The position numbers were made by a program, and so were the translations under genes. A stretch of DNA of 11,717 nucleotides from a candidate division WWE3 bacterium RIFCSPLOWO2_12_FULL_36_10 (lineage in GTDB: Bacteria; Patescibacteriota; WWE3; UBA101185; UBA10185). Below, one piece after another: positions 11,341-11,717 of this stretch. Numbering within the stretch: the first letter of the stretch is position 1; the number at the start of each line of letters is the position of its first letter. The notes beneath the pieces are model-generated. The model worked only from the letters and a program-made list of their open reading frames with translations. It made no database searches and was not told the DNA's origin. The stretch covers positions 1 through 11,717 of the forward strand of contig MEVN01000044.1 of the NCBI GenBank assembly GCA_001772985.1, in the 5' to 3' direction.

Positions 11341-11717
11341 TTAATTAAGGGAAACTGGTGTATAAGATTGGTATCCTGCAAAAAATACCGGCTCAACAGG
11401 ACTCAAAAATCCCTCTTTCTTTGATCCTTCAAGGACTCCTAAATGTCCAAGTAACATAAAGAATACCCCGCTTATATACAAAAGGTCTGCATAATTTGCG
11501 CTAAAGAAAGTACTTGTTTGAACTGCATAAGTAAAAAAAGCGTCTGCTAGAAACCAACTAAAAAATCCCAAAACAACAAAACTAAACCAAATAAACGATG
11601 TCTTCTGCCAAACTTTAGAAAACTTGAGAAGTACAAAAATAGATAAGATTGTAAGAGAAAAAGATTCAACGGGAAAATACACCTCAAGAATATTTTTAAG
11701 ATTTAGATTACCGTCAA
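11341..11717 (-). CDS. Membrane protein, possibly a sensor module (5' partial)
   Basis: The frame stays open to the right window edge, giving 124 visible residues. A GTG at 11682 is only an internal candidate start. Three membrane segments are clear at visible residues ~15-31, ~40-63 and ~76-95. The stretch Y-A-D-L-L-Y-I-S-G-V-F-F-M-L-L-G-H-L-G-V-L recalls the multi-helix membrane sensor halves of some histidine kinases. The protein ends about 30 residues after the last helix, with no HisKA or ATPase domain. The gene precedes the two receiver genes by a short gap on the same strand, so it may supply their input. Function is not established. Confidence 0.65.
   Translation of the reverse strand, partial: DGNLNLKNILEVYFPVESFSLTILSIFVLLKFSKVWQKTSFIWFSFVVLGFFSWFLADAFFTYAVQTSTFFSANYADLLYISGVFFMLLGHLGVLEGSKKEGFLSPVEPVFFAGYQSYTPVSLN

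Overview
The window looks like a chromosomal segment of an AT-rich bacterium with a small genome, most likely a member of the Patescibacteria/CPR (a Microgenomates- or Katanobacteria-like lineage is my guess, at low confidence). The reasons are tight operons with 4-base ATGA overlaps, single-domain response regulators, an orphan VirD4/TraG-like ATPase with no other secretion genes, a LytR_C-type envelope protein, and a coiled-coil protein with a Lys/Pro-rich tail of a kind I associate with CPR genomes. UGA is used as a stop (yebC, ruvC), so this is not one of the lineages that read UGA as glycine.

Layout. 1-158 is the 3' end of guaB (IMP dehydrogenase). It converges on a Xer-type tyrosine recombinase (173-1141, minus). 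1142-1943 is an ~800-base gene-free region. It holds a bidirectional terminator, a 28-base site with the 11-6-11 layout of a chromosome-dimer-resolution (dif) site (1544-1571), an isolated perfect DnaA box and an abrupt GC-skew reversal. 1944-3840 is a minus-strand operon yebC-ruvC-membrane protein. Its promoter lies back to back with that of a plus-strand TPR protein (3926-4606), and the two share a -35 box. 4609-5334, 5373-7865 and 7926-8957 are minus-strand genes: a coiled-coil/Lys-Pro protein, a large VirD4/TraG-like ATPase and an LCP/LytR_C membrane protein. 8958-9159 is a divergent intergenic region with a GC-rich, GATC-dense palindrome. 9089-9838 is a compact plus-strand cassette of two unrecognised small genes with a perfect consensus promoter, strong Shine-Dalgarno sites and an intrinsic terminator. 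9841-11717 is a minus-strand operon: a sensor-like membrane protein (cut by the window edge), two stand-alone receiver-domain proteins and a pseudouridine synthase.

Two points stand out. First, 1142-1943 has several hallmarks of a replication terminus. A dif-like site lies ~400 bases upstream of the xer gene. Noncoding GC skew on the + strand is positive to its left and negative to its right. Nearly all genes to the right read towards it. Second, the 9089-9838 cassette differs from its surroundings in strand, base composition (about 42% G+C against about 31% in sampled neighbours) and expression signals, so it looks like an acquired, self-contained expression unit of unknown function. Smaller points are a compact YebC that seems to have lost its inserted domain, promoters that imply near-leaderless mRNAs, and short palindromic repeats lying in frame inside a coding sequence.
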